This document shows positions 26,462 through 36,646 of a stretch of 64,000 nt of DNA, one piece after another. A program made the position numbers and the translations under genes. Origin of the DNA: Planktothrix serta PCC 8927 (lineage in GTDB: Bacteria; Cyanobacteriota; Cyanobacteriia; Cyanobacteriales; Microcoleaceae); contig NZ_LR734832.1 in the NCBI RefSeq assembly GCF_900010725.2, forward strand, positions 85,459 through 149,458, given 5' to 3'. The notes under the pieces are model-generated. The model worked only from the letters and a program-made list of their open reading frames with translations, was not told the origin of the DNA and made no database searches. Position 1 is the stretch's first letter; each line of letters starts with the position of its first letter.

Positions 26462-28738
26462 ATGAAACCGATTGAAAATTGGCGATTAAACTCTAAGCAA
26501 TTGATTTTAGCAACTTTCATTTTTTTGAGTGTCATTTTTATGCAAAATATTTTCACTGCTTCAGAACAACAGCAACCCTGTTCACCTGCGCCGGAATTTG
26601 CCATATTTAAAACATCCACCGGAGAAAGTTATCAATGGACTAACCTCAGAATGGGGGGAGGAGGATTTGTGACTGGAATAGTCATTCATCCCACAATTGC
26701 GAATTTAATTTATGCGAGAACTGATGTCGGCGGGTTATATCGTTGGCAACCGGAAAAACAAACCTGGATACAACTGATCCAATCAGATACTGTGCCTCAA
26801 GAAGTGCCGTTAAATATTGAAAGTGTTGCCCTTGATCCCCAAAATCCTAATATTATTTATGCCGCTACAGGTGCTTACACCCAGTCTAATAATAAATTAA
26901 AACCCGGTATTCTCTTAAAATCAGAAAATCAAGGACAATCTTGGCAGATTCTTAACCTGGCTTTACCAATGGGAGGAAATGAATTTTGGCGATGGACAGG
27001 AGAACGTTTAGCTGTAGATCCTAAAAATAGTAATATCGTTTATTTCGCTTCCCGTTTAAATGGACTTTGGTATAGTCAAAATGGGGGAGAATCTTGGAGT
27101 CAAATTAACTCTGAACAAGTCCCTATTGGGGAAGCACACCCGGAAACCAATCAAAAAGCTGGGGTGAGTTTTGTAACTTTTGACCCAACATCAGAAACCC
27201 TAGAGGGAAAAACAAAAACGATCTATGTGGGAGTTTCAGGAAAAGGAATTTATCGCAGCCAAAATGCGGGTCAAACCTGGGAATTATTAAAGCATAATTT
27301 TGATATTAAATTAGTCCCTCAACAGGGAGTTATTAATAGCAAAGGTGAATTAATTGTCAGTTTCTACCACAGTCAAAAACAACCCGAAGGCAAGGTACTA
27401 AAATATACGAATAATACCTGGGAAGATATTACTCCAAAATCAGGAAGAAACTATTCTCCGATCGCGGTCGATCCGCAAAAACCCGATACTATTTTTGTCA
27501 GTAGCTATCCCATGACTCCTAATGATATTTATCGTTCAACCGATGGGGGAAAACAGTGGACGAGCTTAAAAAATCAATTAAATAAAATTTCTTGGTGGCC
27601 CGATTGGAGTTTTTATACTTTAATCGGTGCGATCGCAATTTCCCCGCAAAATTCCCATCACGTTTGGTTAACTAATGGGTTCGGAATCTGGAAAACAGAA
27701 GACGGATCAAAAGATCAAATTACCTGGTCAGGAATGGTCAATGGATTAGAGGAAACCGTAGCTTTTGATGCGGTGAGTCTTCCAGGGGATAAGGGTGTAA
27801 TTACAGCGATCGCTGATTTAGATGGACTTCGCCATGAGTCTTTTTGTGAGATTCCCAAAACCTCCCATGCTCAAGGAACATTCAATACCACAACCCAATT
27901 AGCCTATAGTTTTAATCATCCTAATTTTGTGGTTTCCGTGGGAGCAAATCATCACGAACCCCATAAAATTAGAGCCGGATTTTCTCAAGATCAGGGGAAA
28001 ACCTGGCAGCAATTTGACTCGATCAAGAATAAAACCCATCCTCCAAAATTAGTCTTTGGAAATGTAGCGGTTTCTGCCACTAATCCCGATCATATTGTTT
28101 GGCAACCCACCAATGATCAACCTCCCTACTATACCCAAGATCGGGGAAAAACCTGGACTAAAATCGATTTTTTTGAACAACCAGACATCGCAGGTGGTGC
28201 CCATACCCATTTATGGAACCGACAACAAACCTTAGCGGCGGACTCCATAAAAGCCGATACATTTTATCTTTATCATCACCGCAAAGGCTATTTTCTCCGT
28301 AGTGAAAATGGGGGCAAAACTTGGATAATTGCTAATCAAACCCTACCCAGTGGCATCTGGAATGGTGCTAATGTTAAAACCGTTCCCGGAATAGCGGGAG
28401 AAGTCTGGGTGAGTCTCAAAGAAAAAGGACTGTATCGCTCCAGTGACTTTGGAGAAAATTTTAGCGGTCTGGCGGGGGTAGAGGAGGCTCAAGTGTTAAG
28501 CTTTGGCAAAGCTGCACCAGGGGCGAACTATCCTACAGTGTTTATTCATGGACGGATCAAGGGTGAAAGCGGTATTTTTCGTTCTAGTGATTTTGGTGAA
28601 ACTTGGGTTAAAATTGCCGACCATCCGATGAACTCTTTTGCGAACCCGATGGTCATTGTCGGGGATATGAACACTTTTGGACGGGTGTTTATTGGAACAG
28701 GGGGAAATGGATTTATTTATGGGCAACCTCAAGCTTGA
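26462..28738 (+). CDS. Large Asp-box (BNR) repeat beta-propeller protein, GH74-like
   Basis: 758 residues from the ATG at 26,462 (a TTG lies 15 bases upstream). An N-terminal membrane/signal segment (LILATFIFLSVIFMQNIFTA) predicts export. At least nine Asp-box motifs of the S-x-D-x-G-x-x-W type follow, for example SENQGQSWQIL, SQNGGESW, STDGGKQW, SQDQGKTW, TQDRGKTWTKI, SENGGKTWII and SSDFGETW. Sialidase-like and GH74 propellers are built from such repeats. GRTDVGGLYRW near the start resembles xyloglucanase-type GH74 enzymes. It sits at the end of the exopolysaccharide cluster and may trim or bind the polymer. The catalytic Asp residues were not assigned. Confidence 0.75.
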   Translation: MKPIENWRLNSKQLILATFIFLSVIFMQNIFTASEQQQPCSPAPEFAIFKTSTGESYQWTNLRMGGGGFVTGIVIHPTIANLIYARTDVGGLYRWQPEKQTWIQLIQSDTVPQEVPLNIESVALDPQNPNIIYAATGAYTQSNNKLKPGILLKSENQGQSWQILNLALPMGGNEFWRWTGERLAVDPKNSNIVYFASRLNGLWYSQNGGESWSQINSEQVPIGEAHPETNQKAGVSFVTFDPTSETLEGKTKTIYVGVSGKGIYRSQNAGQTWELLKHNFDIKLVPQQGVINSKGELIVSFYHSQKQPEGKVLKYTNNTWEDITPKSGRNYSPIAVDPQKPDTIFVSSYPMTPNDIYRSTDGGKQWTSLKNQLNKISWWPDWSFYTLIGAIAISPQNSHHVWLTNGFGIWKTEDGSKDQITWSGMVNGLEETVAFDAVSLPGDKGVITAIADLDGLRHESFCEIPKTSHAQGTFNTTTQLAYSFNHPNFVVSVGANHHEPHKIRAGFSQDQGKTWQQFDSIKNKTHPPKLVFGNVAVSATNPDHIVWQPTNDQPPYYTQDRGKTWTKIDFFEQPDIAGGAHTHLWNRQQTLAADSIKADTFYLYHHRKGYFLRSENGGKTWIIANQTLPSGIWNGANVKTVPGIAGEVWVSLKEKGLYRSSDFGENFSGLAGVEEAQVLSFGKAAPGANYPTVFIHGRIKGESGIFRSSDFGETWVKIADHPMNSFANPMVIVGDMNTFGRVFIGTGGNGFIYGQPQA

Positions 28739-28812
28739 TTTGATATTTTCCGATTAAATAACGCACAATGACTTTATGGTGACACCCATCGAATTGTGTC
28801 AAAATCGAAGTC

Positions 28813-31800
28813 ATGTTAATTTACACAACCCCGACATTCGACGTACAAGCGAAACACCAGGGCATCCAGAGTCAAGTGGCGGAATTGCTCGTCACCCTCA
28901 AGACTCAAGGGACGGTGGCGGTACAGGCTCTGTTTGAGTGGAATTTTCCCTACTTAAAGCGGCCTGTGCGAAATTTGCGTTTGCTCGGAAAAATTCTTTG
29001 GGTCAAAAATGATCCCATTTTATGTTTATTAGTAGTTTTTCCCAGAGGAGGAAAAGAATATGAAGCATTTTTGAGAAATCCTGACGACTATGGCAGAGAT
29101 TATCTTGATTCATTAATTGATCAAAAAGAATTAGAAAATAGTATTAACGCGCAACGGGAGGAACAAAAATCCTTTCCTCGTCGCCCTAGTTTACCGGAAG
29201 ATTTACGTCAGATTTGGTTAAAAGGGCCAGATTGGATTAAAAATACGACCGATGCGGTCATTTGTGAAAGTGAAATTTGGCTAACACAATTTAAACAACA
29301 AGACACTCAACTGCATTGGCGAACTTATTATGACCTTGTAGATAGTTTAGTTGAAGATAAACAGAGTATTGAAATTACAAAAACCAACTTTTTTAATATT
29401 GAAATTGCCGGGAAACCGGGTCAAAATCGCTATATTCTCTATAGTTGGATTCTCACGTCCGATACTCCCAACCGCAGCGTTTTATTTCTCCTCTCCACCT
29501 TTGATCATTATCCCAACTCAGAGGATATCCTAGAAGTCGGTCAAATTACTCGCCTGTTTAATCTAACGCCTGTAGAAACAGGTTCAGCAGAATTATTATT
29601 AACAGATTCTCTGGAAAATTCAAACCAAACTAATATTTTAGCCCAAGAATTAACCTTAGAAGATTTAGCTCGGTATACCCGCCGCTCCTATCCTGATTAT
29701 TTATTAGGAGATTCCGAAATTTGGTTAGAAATTGAACAGGAATTCGGGATTAATTGGGCTTTATCGATGGAAGAAGAAAAAATTCTTCATGAATTATCTA
29801 CGCCAGAAATTAGTAGCAGTTCCCTCCCCGTTTTTATTAACGGACGGGCGGGAAGTGGCAAATCTACTATGTTATTTTATTTGTTTGCTGATTATTGTTA
29901 TCGATATCAAAAATATTATTTACAACATCGTCAAAAATTAACCCAAGTTCCCCATCCTTTATTTTTAACTTACAATGAACAATTATTAGGAAAAGCCAAG
30001 GAAGGAGTCGAAAAACTTCTCAAAAGTCACCATAAGTTTTTATTAGAAACCAATGGACAAGTAAATAAACCCTCGATTGATCTTTGTTTTAAATCCTTTC
30101 AGCAATTTCTATTAAGTTTATTACCCCCAGAAGAAAGCGATAAATTTGATCCCGATAAATATATTTGTTTTCATGAATTTAGACAACGCTGTAGTCGCCG
30201 TTATAGTCGCTATTCTCCTGAATTGTGTTGGCATATTATTAGAACGTTTATTAAAGGCTATACCCTAACAGGACAAAATGAAGGGTATATGACCCCGGAT
30301 GATTATCAAGAAGTTCCTCGACGGGAACGCAGTTTATCTGATGATATTTTTAAAGCGATTTATAAACAAGTTTGGCCTTGGTATTATCAATTAACGACCA
30401 GAGAAGGCTATTGGGATGATCAAGATTTAATTAGAAAAGTATTAGAAGTCCGTCGAGATAAATTACCCGTTTATACAGCGATTTTTTGTGATGAAGCTCA
30501 AGATTTTACCAGTTTAGAACTGCGATTAATTATGCAGTTATCAATTTTTTCCCATTGTGATTTATATCCGCCTGTGTGGTGTTTACCTTTTGCCTTTGCG
30601 GGTGATCCTTTTCAAACTTTAAACCCCACGGGGTTTCGCTGGGAAAGTGTTAAAGCGACCTTTTTTGATCAAGTCATAGCCGCCCTAGACCCGACGCGAC
30701 AACTGAATTTAACCATAACGTTTTATGAACTTGAATCTAATTATAGATCGAGTCCTTCTATTGTTAAAGTCACTAATTTAATTCACCTGTGGCGACATAT
30801 TTTATTTAAAATTCAAGAGTTAAAACCTCAAGATTCTTGGCAATCTTATCTGGAGTCTCCCATTCCTCAAAAGTTTGTTTTTGGACAGAATAATTTTTCC
30901 GCAGAAGCGTTAAAACAACATATTGAGAAATCTCCGATTTTTATTGTTCCCTGTGAAGCCGGAGGGGAATTAGACTATATTCGACGAGATGAATTTTTAT
31001 CCCCTTTGTTTCCTGATGCTACCGAAGAACATCCCCCCAAGAATATTTTAAGTGCGATTCAAGCGAAAGGATTAGAATTTCCCTTAGTTATTTTATATAA
31101 ATTTGGCGATCAATTTGCCAAGGAATTTAAGCAACGTCCGTTAATTGATTATGTTCAAAAAACCGGAAATCATCCTTTAGAATTAGAATACTTTTTTAAT
31201 AAACTTTATGTCGCCGCTAGTCGAGGAATGTTAGATTTAGTAATAATTGATACAGAAATTGGCGATCGCTGTTTATGGCAATATGCTACCGTTGAAACAG
31301 ATCCTGATCAGTCTCTCCATTATGATGAATATTGGTTAAATCAAGTTGACATTCGAGAGAATTGGCAAACCTATATTGGGGGAGTGCGTTGGGGGGATAA
31401 TTTAGGAGGATTACAACGAGATAACCGCAATTCCCAAGCGCAAAAATTTGAAGAAAATGGTCGTAATCAAAAAGATGCAACTTCGATGCGACGGGCGAAA
31501 CAATTTTATCGAGAATTAGGCTATTTAGAAAAAGCTGATGTCTGTGAAGCCTTCGCTCTAAAATTCGATAAACGCTTTCGAGAAGCGGGGCGTTTATTCC
31601 TGAAAAGAGGTCAAGAATTAGAAGCCTGGGATTGTTTTTGGGATGGAATGTGTTGGCAAGCTTTAGCAGAATGGTATGGTCAATTTCCTCAGAAAAAAAC
31701 TGTAGAACAGCCCTTAGTCGAATTTATGGCACAAACCTCAAAAACCTTACCCCATATTCGACAATTTACCCAATTTTTAGAAGAGAGTTTAAGCAGTCAA

Positions 31801-33135
31801 ATTTCAACCGAAAACCGTTTAGTAAAAGCCTGGAAAGCTGCGGTGCAAGATTATACCCGTCAAATTCGGGTATTAATGCGGGAAAAAATCTTAGACCCCG
31901 AAGAATGGCAACGGTTTGCAGAAGTTTTAGAAGGATTAGATGAAGCCAAATATAACGGCGTTTTAGAAGTAGCGGGAGATTGTTATTATCGAGCTAGAAA
32001 TTTACGTCGGGCGGTACGTTGTTGGCAGGAAAGTGGCGCCACGCAAAAACGAGAATATAATATTGCTCAAGCGGAATTATCAGGCTTTCCCGAAGGATTA
32101 CCCTATTTAGAAAAAGCCGGAGATTTTGAACGAATTATCGTGGAATGGGAAAAATCAGGAAAGTCGGGAAGTCAACAATGGCTGAAACATTTAGATTGTC
32201 TAGGACGCGCCTTAGAACGACAAAATCGCCTGCGAGATTGGATTGATTATTTAATTAAAATTAAACACTGGATTGATGCGATCGCAGCGATTGAAAAATG
32301 TAGTAAACTAGAAGCTATTCTGTTTAGGTTTGAACTAATTCGTCAAATTTCTCGCTCCAATTTAACCCCCGAACAAGCCCGCGAATTTCGCAGTCGCTAT
32401 TTAGCTTTAATTGAAAAAGCCTTATCCGCTTCTAACTGGCGGCAAAAGTTAGCAGTGGTTGAAGTCGGAATTACCTTAGAAAAAATTGGAGAATTAGTTC
32501 CAACTCTCAAATTTTATGAACGATTTATTAATAATAGTGAACTTGTCCTACAACGCTTTGCAAAAGAACGATGGTTAGCCACGAAACTCAAACAAAAAGA
32601 TTATGCGTTAATTTCTGAACCCATTCGAGCAGAAGAAATTCACCAAGATATTATTAGAAAAGCCAATGATTGGAACATCAATCCCGCCACTCTCAACGCC
32701 GACCCTCCCCGTTTAGATTTAATCGAAAGTCCCGAACTATTACAACTTTACCCCCCCGACCCCGCTAATGCTTCCGAGAACTTACCCGATAATGCCATTC
32801 AAGGTTTACCTCCGGGTACAAAAATCCGCCTTTTGGGGCCAGAAGCCGATGCGTTTAGTTTCCAAATTGGCCATATCCAAGTCAAACGGGCCAAACGAAA
32901 CAATAGTTTATGGGTACTCTTGACCGATATTTATAGTTCCAAAGCCTTACAAATTGATGTGGATGGGAAACAGGGAAAAGTCAGAATTGGAGAGTTAACG
33001 TTAGAAGTCGCAGATGGTCATCAACTGTCGTTTAATAGTACCACTGGGGATTATCGAGGGACTGTTTTTTATCGAGATGAAAAGCCGAGGGTCGAGTTGC
33101 ATATTCGGGGTATTTCTAGTATTATTTCTCTTTAA
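28813..33135 (+). CDS. SF1 (UvrD/Rep-like) helicase with long helical/TPR-like C-terminus
   Basis: 1,440 residues, ATG start. All helicase motifs are visible: I GRAGSGKSTM (~345), II FCDEAQDF (~558), III FAGDPFQTL (~594), IV ESNYRSSPSI (~640), V IQAKGLEF (~750), VI YVAASRGM (~798). The first ~110 residues (MLIYTTPTFDVQAKHQ, then VRNLRLLGKILWVKNDPILCLLVVFPRG) have a beta-alpha-beta pattern reminiscent of RelE/ParE toxins, which is only a hint. Residues ~860-1,300 are repeated helical pairs (TPR-like). The NYRS and QAKGLEF context resembles the eukaryotic TRANK1 helicase region. Function unknown; a defence or nucleic-acid-stress role is a guess. Confidence 0.82.
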   Translation: MLIYTTPTFDVQAKHQGIQSQVAELLVTLKTQGTVAVQALFEWNFPYLKRPVRNLRLLGKILWVKNDPILCLLVVFPRGGKEYEAFLRNPDDYGRDYLDSLIDQKELENSINAQREEQKSFPRRPSLPEDLRQIWLKGPDWIKNTTDAVICESEIWLTQFKQQDTQLHWRTYYDLVDSLVEDKQSIEITKTNFFNIEIAGKPGQNRYILYSWILTSDTPNRSVLFLLSTFDHYPNSEDILEVGQITRLFNLTPVETGSAELLLTDSLENSNQTNILAQELTLEDLARYTRRSYPDYLLGDSEIWLEIEQEFGINWALSMEEEKILHELSTPEISSSSLPVFINGRAGSGKSTMLFYLFADYCYRYQKYYLQHRQKLTQVPHPLFLTYNEQLLGKAKEGVEKLLKSHHKFLLETNGQVNKPSIDLCFKSFQQFLLSLLPPEESDKFDPDKYICFHEFRQRCSRRYSRYSPELCWHIIRTFIKGYTLTGQNEGYMTPDDYQEVPRRERSLSDDIFKAIYKQVWPWYYQLTTREGYWDDQDLIRKVLEVRRDKLPVYTAIFCDEAQDFTSLELRLIMQLSIFSHCDLYPPVWCLPFAFAGDPFQTLNPTGFRWESVKATFFDQVIAALDPTRQLNLTITFYELESNYRSSPSIVKVTNLIHLWRHILFKIQELKPQDSWQSYLESPIPQKFVFGQNNFSAEALKQHIEKSPIFIVPCEAGGELDYIRRDEFLSPLFPDATEEHPPKNILSAIQAKGLEFPLVILYKFGDQFAKEFKQRPLIDYVQKTGNHPLELEYFFNKLYVAASRGMLDLVIIDTEIGDRCLWQYATVETDPDQSLHYDEYWLNQVDIRENWQTYIGGVRWGDNLGGLQRDNRNSQAQKFEENGRNQKDATSMRRAKQFYRELGYLEKADVCEAFALKFDKRFREAGRLFLKRGQELEAWDCFWDGMCWQALAEWYGQFPQKKTVEQPLVEFMAQTSKTLPHIRQFTQFLEESLSSQISTENRLVKAWKAAVQDYTRQIRVLMREKILDPEEWQRFAEVLEGLDEAKYNGVLEVAGDCYYRARNLRRAVRCWQESGATQKREYNIAQAELSGFPEGLPYLEKAGDFERIIVEWEKSGKSGSQQWLKHLDCLGRALERQNRLRDWIDYLIKIKHWIDAIAAIEKCSKLEAILFRFELIRQISRSNLTPEQAREFRSRYLALIEKALSASNWRQKLAVVEVGITLEKIGELVPTLKFYERFINNSELVLQRFAKERWLATKLKQKDYALISEPIRAEEIHQDIIRKANDWNINPATLNADPPRLDLIESPELLQLYPPDPANASENLPDNAIQGLPPGTKIRLLGPEADAFSFQIGHIQVKRAKRNNSLWVLLTDIYSSKALQIDVDGKQGKVRIGELTLEVADGHQLSFNSTTGDYRGTVFYRDEKPRVELHIRGISSIISL

Positions 33136-33218
33136 TCAGTAATCAGTAAATATAGCAATCCTAATATGTCTGTAGTTGAGTCAAATTAATGATACTATAA
33201 GAAAAAATTAATCACCCT

Positions 33219-33581
33219 ATGTCAACACAATTTTTTGTTCAACCCATTCCCGAAATTAGCGTTGAAGAGTTAGACGAGTTACTCCAAAACGTTCCTAGTA
33301 TCCAACTTCAATTAATTGATGTCCGCGAACCCCAAGAAGTTGCGATGGCAAAACTTGAGGGATTTATTAACTATCCCCTGAGCGAATATAGTCAATGGTC
33401 TGAGCAAATTTTAGTTCAGCTTGACTTGGAGCAAGAAACTTTGGTTCTATGTCATCATGGTGTTAGATCTGCCCAAATGTGCCAATGGCTGGTAAAACAA
33501 GGCTTCACCAAGGTTAAAAATATTACTGGGGGTATTGATGCTTACTCGGTTTTGGTTAATTCCCAAATTCCTCGATATTAA
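33219..33581 (+). CDS. Rhodanese-like sulfurtransferase domain protein
   Basis: 120 residues, single rhodanese domain. LQLIDVREPQEVAMAKLEGFINYPLSEY is the first signature, and the active-site loop is CHHGVRSAQMCQWLVKQGF with catalytic Cys at about residue 77. It closes with NITGGIDAY. Such single-domain proteins transfer sulfane sulfur or bind thiols. It lies 50 bases upstream of the desaturase gene on the same strand, but no functional link is evident. Confidence 0.9.
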   Translation: MSTQFFVQPIPEISVEELDELLQNVPSIQLQLIDVREPQEVAMAKLEGFINYPLSEYSQWSEQILVQLDLEQETLVLCHHGVRSAQMCQWLVKQGFTKVKNITGGIDAYSVLVNSQIPRY

Positions 33582-33631
33582 ACTCCCCTTAATAAAATGC
33601 GTTTTATTCTTCAGGATGAATTGAAATTATA

Positions 33632-34753
33632 ATGATAGGAACCCCGATTAAAAAATCTGATTTTGTCCTCTCTCCCTACATGAAAAGTAACAACTTATGG
33701 GCGACTTATCAAATCTTAAATACAGTTGTTCCTTATGTGCTTTTATGGATTTTAGCTGTTAAAGCCGCTACTATTTCCTTGTGGTTGCTGCCGCCGATTA
33801 TGGTGTTAATGACGCTGTTTTCATTGCGTTGTTTTTCCTTAATGCACGATTGCGGACACTATTCATTGTTTAGTTCAAAAAAGGTTAATCGGGTTGTTGG
33901 TTTTCTGTTGGGTGTGATTAACGCTATTCCTCAATACCCCTGGTCAAGAGGACACGCTTATCATCACAAAACTAACGGAGATTGGGAACGCTATCGGGGG
34001 CCCTCTGCTTTAATTTCGACAGAGGAATTTTCCCAACTCAGTCCATCGGCTCAATGGTGGTATGAATTTCTTAGACACCCTTTGATGATTTTTCCGGGTG
34101 GTTTTTTCTATCTAGCAATTAAACCCAGACTGGCTCTAGTCGCCGGAATTTATGGCTTTTTCGGTCATCTATTAACTTACTTGAAACAATATCCAGACAT
34201 TAGTTTGAGCGGGTGTTTTTCATCTTATCAATCGAAAAATTGGTATACAACGGGTGAGTTTTGGGATCTGCTTTTCAATAATATTTGTGTTGTGGGAAGT
34301 TGGATTTTTCTCAGTTATTATCTAGGAGTGGGTTTCTTCTGGAGTGTTTATTCAATCACTCTAACTTGTGCCGCAGCCCTGTTTATTTGTGTGTTTTTTG
34401 TCCAACATAACTTTGAAGGTTCCTATGCCCATAAAACCGAAGGTTGGGATTATTTACGAGGAGCAATTGAAGGCAGTAGTTACTTAGAATTACCTCCAAT
34501 TTTGAAGTGGTTTTCCGCAGATATTGGCTACCATAATATCCATCATCTCTGTGAAAAAATTCCTAATTACAACCTCGAAGCCTGCCATCATCAAAATATT
34601 CACCTCCTAACAGGTGTAAAAACCCTGCGAATTGCAGATATTTCGGGTTGTTTCAAGTTTATCCTGTGGGATTCTGCTTCAAATCGCCTTGTCTCGATAC
34701 CCTCATTTCGTGAGGCTTCCGAGCCTAAATGCGTGGAGATGGCGGTTCACTAA
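33632..34753 (+). CDS. Membrane fatty acid desaturase
   Basis: 373 residues with four predicted membrane helices. The three His boxes of the membrane di-iron desaturases are present: HDCGH (MHDCGHYSLF), HxxHH (HAYHHKTNGD) and HNIHH (GYHNIHHLCEKIPNYN). An extra HNFEGSYAH precedes the last box. The overall spacing resembles the DesA/omega-6 group. It would insert a double bond into a membrane-lipid acyl chain using ferredoxin. The position of the bond cannot be told from sequence alone. Confidence 0.88.
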   Translation: MIGTPIKKSDFVLSPYMKSNNLWATYQILNTVVPYVLLWILAVKAATISLWLLPPIMVLMTLFSLRCFSLMHDCGHYSLFSSKKVNRVVGFLLGVINAIPQYPWSRGHAYHHKTNGDWERYRGPSALISTEEFSQLSPSAQWWYEFLRHPLMIFPGGFFYLAIKPRLALVAGIYGFFGHLLTYLKQYPDISLSGCFSSYQSKNWYTTGEFWDLLFNNICVVGSWIFLSYYLGVGFFWSVYSITLTCAAALFICVFFVQHNFEGSYAHKTEGWDYLRGAIEGSSYLELPPILKWFSADIGYHNIHHLCEKIPNYNLEACHHQNIHLLTGVKTLRIADISGCFKFILWDSASNRLVSIPSFREASEPKCVEMAVH

Positions 34754-34871
34754 CTCACTCATCGTAACAGAGGCGGATAGCTCCAACTCCGCTCTTAGCT
34801 TGATCAGATCGGTAGATCGTTGAACCGCTTCGTTAAAATAGGAATTACTGGAAAGTAGGAGCCGATCAATT

Positions 34872-35948
34872 ATGGTAACAACGTCCGTTGGGTCTAATTT
34901 TTCAGATGCGATTGATCAAGGATATTACTTAGATCGGGACTGCACAACCCTATCTCGTCATGTTCTGCAACAACTACATAGTTTTTCCCCCGATGCTCAA
35001 GATATTAGCGCCTTAATGAATCGCATCGGACTGGCGGGAAAACTCATTGCTCGCAGGTTATCCCAGGCGGGTTTAGTGGATGATGCGTTAGGGTTTACAG
35101 GGGCCGTAAACGTTCAGGGAGAGTCCGTTCAAAAGATGGATGTTTATGCTAACTCCGTGTTTATTTCGGTGTTCAAACAAAGCGGTTTAGTCTGTCGTTT
35201 GGCATCGGAGGAGATGGAAAACCCGTTTTATATTCCCGAAAACTGCCCGATTGGACGCTATACCCTGCTTTATGATCCGTTAGATGGTTCATCGAATTTA
35301 GATACTAACTTAAATGTGGGGTCAATTTTTGCCATTCGTCAGCAAGAAGGCAATGATGAAGATGGAGCGGCGGCGGATTTATTGCAAAATGGACGCAAGC
35401 AAATTGCCGCCGGATATATTCTTTATGGCCCTAGTACAATGTTAGTTTATTCCATTGGAACAGGGGTTCATGCTTTTATTCTTGACCCTAGTTTAGGAGA
35501 ATTTATTCTAGCGAAAGAGAATATTTCAATTCCCAATCACGGGCCGATTTATAGTGTCAATGAAGGGAATTTTTGGCAGTGGGATGAATCGATTCGGGAT
35601 TACACTCGTTATGTTCATCGTCATGAAGGATATACGGCCCGTTATAGTGGGGCTTTAGTGGGAGATGTGCATCGCATTTTATATCAAGGCGGTGTGTTTT
35701 TATATCCGGGGACTGTTAAGAAACCAGAGGGAAAATTACGGTTATTATATGAGTCTGCACCGATGGCATTTTTAATCGAACAAGCCGGAGGACGGGCTTC
35801 AACAGGAACTCAAGAGATTTTAGATATTATTCCTGAAAAATTGCATCAACGCACTCCTTTAGTAATTGGAAGTAAAGAGGATGTCGCCTTAGTTGAATCC
35901 TTTATTCAAGATCGCAAACGTCGGGAACAAGAAGGCAGTATTGAGTGA
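34872..35948 (+). CDS. fbp: Fructose-1,6-bisphosphatase, class I
   Basis: 358 residues, ATG start. Class I FBPase motifs are intact: ASEEMENP metal-site segment, [32 protein letters not shown] and [25 protein letters not shown]. It removes the 1-phosphate of fructose-1,6-bisphosphate in the Calvin cycle and gluconeogenesis. A class II (GlpX-type) F/SBPase is encoded 4 kb away, so this strain has both. Class I in cyanobacteria is usually the minor form and is redox-regulated in some species. Confidence 0.96.
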   Translation: MVTTSVGSNFSDAIDQGYYLDRDCTTLSRHVLQQLHSFSPDAQDISALMNRIGLAGKLIARRLSQAGLVDDALGFTGAVNVQGESVQKMDVYANSVFISVFKQSGLVCRLASEEMENPFYIPENCPIGRYTLLYDPLDGSSNLDTNLNVGSIFAIRQQEGNDEDGAAADLLQNGRKQIAAGYILYGPSTMLVYSIGTGVHAFILDPSLGEFILAKENISIPNHGPIYSVNEGNFWQWDESIRDYTRYVHRHEGYTARYSGALVGDVHRILYQGGVFLYPGTVKKPEGKLRLLYESAPMAFLIEQAGGRASTGTQEILDIIPEKLHQRTPLVIGSKEDVALVESFIQDRKRREQEGSIE

Positions 35949-36259
35949 ATCATCCCGATGATTGTTACAATCGTTTACATAGGTAGGCTCCATAAAACCT
36001 CCCTATGTAAACGATTGTAAATCGTTCTAACGCGCTCTAATGGCTGACTTGCTTAGGGATTGCAAGCTCAATAATTTTAATGTTCTCGGCTAAATCTGAT
36101 CGCCCTTTCTACAGGGTATTCTGGCTTGATTCTCAATTAATGATGTTCTGTCAAACTGGGGTGAAACCTTGGTTCTTCGTGGGCTGTAATCTTTAAATTT
36201 CGTTCAATTTTGGCCGTCGTTAACCTGCTCAAAGCTGATCTTCCAAGTCACTCAAATTT
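35949..36259. repeat. Intergenic region with a 19-bp perfect inverted repeat
   Basis: TTACAATCGTTTACATAGG at 35,965-35,983 faces its exact complement at 36,002-36,020 across 18 bases. There is no T-run after it, so it may be a dispersed palindrome rather than a terminator for fbp. The remaining ~240 bases hold no gene that I can see. It separates fbp from the convergent HEPN cluster. Confidence 0.65.
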
Positions 36260-36646
36260 CTACTCACTGAGTAAACCGGATAAATACTCAAAGTTATTCT
36301 TTGCTCGTTGATGAGCTAGTTCAGCTTGTCCACGAGTAAATATGCAATTTAGGTTGTAATCTGCCTTATTTCTTTGTCTCCGTAAATCTTGTAATTCTGT
36401 TCCAACAAGTTGATAGTTGTTATCGTCAGAGTTAAGAAAATGGTCTTGAACTTGTTTATGCGCTTCACTACCTCTTAAACAAATAAAACCTTCGCTCTCC
36501 ATAACTTGTCTAGCTATAAGAAAAAGGCCATAATACGAACGGCTTATAGAAGATCGAAAATAAGCCTCTGTACTTAAATCGGGAGACTTAGAACAGCTTA
36601 TTAGCTCCTCTGCTAATTGTAAATAACACTTACACGAAAATCTCAT
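36260..36646 (-). CDS. HEPN domain protein (putative RNase toxin)
   Basis: 128 residues, all helical. The HEPN signature is visible: SISRSYYGLFLIARQVMES in the first helix pair, and RRQRNKADYN (R-x4-6-H-type position, here R-N-x-x-D-Y) near residue 95. HEPN domains are RNA-binding and often RNA-cleaving, usually as toxins paired with an antitoxin. The catalytic His of the Rx4-6H motif is not obvious; the motif reads RQRNKADYN, so activity is unproven. It overlaps the upstream gene by four bases, so the two are coupled. Confidence 0.75.
   Translation of the reverse strand: MRFSCKCYLQLAEELISCSKSPDLSTEAYFRSSISRSYYGLFLIARQVMESEGFICLRGSEAHKQVQDHFLNSDDNNYQLVGTELQDLRRQRNKADYNLNCIFTRGQAELAHQRAKNNFEYLSGLLSE

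Noticed and set aside
28813-29145. RelE/ParE toxin domain at the N-terminus of the helicase
   Set aside because: Only a strand-helix pattern supports it; no catalytic residues were identified, so it is not called as a feature.
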